DNA of 5,952 nt from the NCBI GenBank assembly GCA_031276985.1, contig JAISMA010000181.1, positions 1-5,952 on the forward strand, given 5' to 3'. Position numbers and translations under genes: made by a program. The notes beneath the pieces were generated by a model. It made no database searches. It was not told the origin of the DNA and saw only the letters and a program-made list of their open reading frames with translations. Source of the DNA: Helicobacteraceae bacterium. Its GTDB lineage: Bacteria; Campylobacterota; Campylobacteria; Campylobacterales; SZUA-545. Shown piece after piece: positions 5,826-5,952 of the stretch (position 1 is its first letter; each line of letters starts with the position of its first letter).

Positions 5826-5839
5826 AGGCTAAAAAGCCT
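5826..5839 (-). terminator. Weak hairpin at the 3' end of the minus-strand gene
   Basis: AGGCT, a four-base loop and AGCCT form a 5-bp hairpin that overlaps the TAG stop of the minus-strand gene; on that strand it is followed by CTTTAT. The stem is short and the T-run poor, so terminator function is a guess. Confidence 0.3.
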
Positions 5840-5952
5840 AAACGCCGTTGGGTTTGTCCAGCAGATGAGGCGTGTCGAAAAGCTCTCCGTGCGTAATCGG
5901 CGTGAAACGCTCGCGGTTATTGACCAAATCGACAAACCATGTCGCGTATTGA
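5838..5952 (-). CDS. C-terminal end of an unrecognised protein
   Basis: Only the last 37 codons and the TAG stop (5840-5838) are in the window; the gene enters from the right edge. The segment contains ATWFVDLVNNRERFTPITHG and then ELFDTPHLLDKPNGV. It reads like a real, structured protein end: balanced composition, aromatic and charged residues, and codons (GCG, CGC, GAG, CTG) like those of the neighbouring genes. I do not recognise the family. The gene converges on the Sel1-like gene with 145 bp between the stops. Confidence 0.6.
   Translation of the reverse strand, partial: QYATWFVDLVNNRERFTPITHGELFDTPHLLDKPNGV

Noticed and set aside
5753..5935. Minus-strand open frame of 60 codons at the right end
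   Set aside because: It overlaps in another frame the more protein-like C-terminus ending at 5838, and it has a Ser/Arg-rich composition typical of shadow frames.

Overview
The window most likely comes from a member of the Campylobacterota (Epsilonproteobacteria) with a moderately G+C-rich genome. This is inferred from the proteins. The PdxJ has the Campylobacter/Helicobacter-type extended middle region and the phrase ELNIGQSIVAR. The aminotransferase/dehydrogenase pair resembles GnnB/GnnA, which build the 2,3-diamino-glucose of Campylobacter lipid A. No rRNA or other strict marker is present, so the genus is open.

Layout. Positions 1-272 (minus) hold the N-terminal third of an HtpX membrane metalloprotease, with a good ribosome-binding site and a probable promoter in the short divergent gap. 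Positions 365-4500 (plus) form a tight four-gene run: a DUF2779-family protein, a PLP-dependent sugar aminotransferase (gnnB-like), a Gfo/Idh/MocA sugar dehydrogenase (gnnA-like) and pdxJ. Junctions are a 1-nt gap, a 10-nt overlap and a 4-nt ATGA overlap, so co-transcription is very likely. GnnA and GnnB would act in succession on UDP-GlcNAc to make UDP-GlcNAc3N for lipid A. PdxJ makes pyridoxine 5'-phosphate, the precursor of the PLP that GnnB needs. After a 148-bp gap comes an exported or membrane-anchored Sel1/TPR-like repeat protein (from 4649). The last 115 bases (minus) are the C-terminal end of a protein I do not recognise, convergent with the Sel1-like gene.

The notable feature lies inside the Sel1-like gene. 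At 5311-5478 a 36-bp stretch of its own coding sequence occurs three times with no mismatch, separated by two unrelated inserts of exactly 30 bp (period 66 bp). This is the geometry of a type II-C CRISPR array (36-bp repeat, 30-bp spacer), but the repeat is ordinary Sel1 coding sequence (YKIAYKQGDHKG), there is no AT-rich leader, and no cas gene is in view. Removing two repeat-spacer units (132 bp) restores one uninterrupted 303-residue reading frame. The simplest reading is that 30-bp fragments were inserted twice into a protein-coding gene, with duplication of a 36-bp target each time. That is what off-target spacer integration by a Cas1-Cas2 complex would leave. The second insert carries an in-frame TAA, so the Sel1-like protein now ends at 5428 and its C-terminal 71 codons are separated from it.

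The remaining intergenic stretches are short (92, 148 and 145 bp). They hold a probable htpX promoter, ribosome-binding sites and, between the convergent genes at the right end, two inverted repeats.
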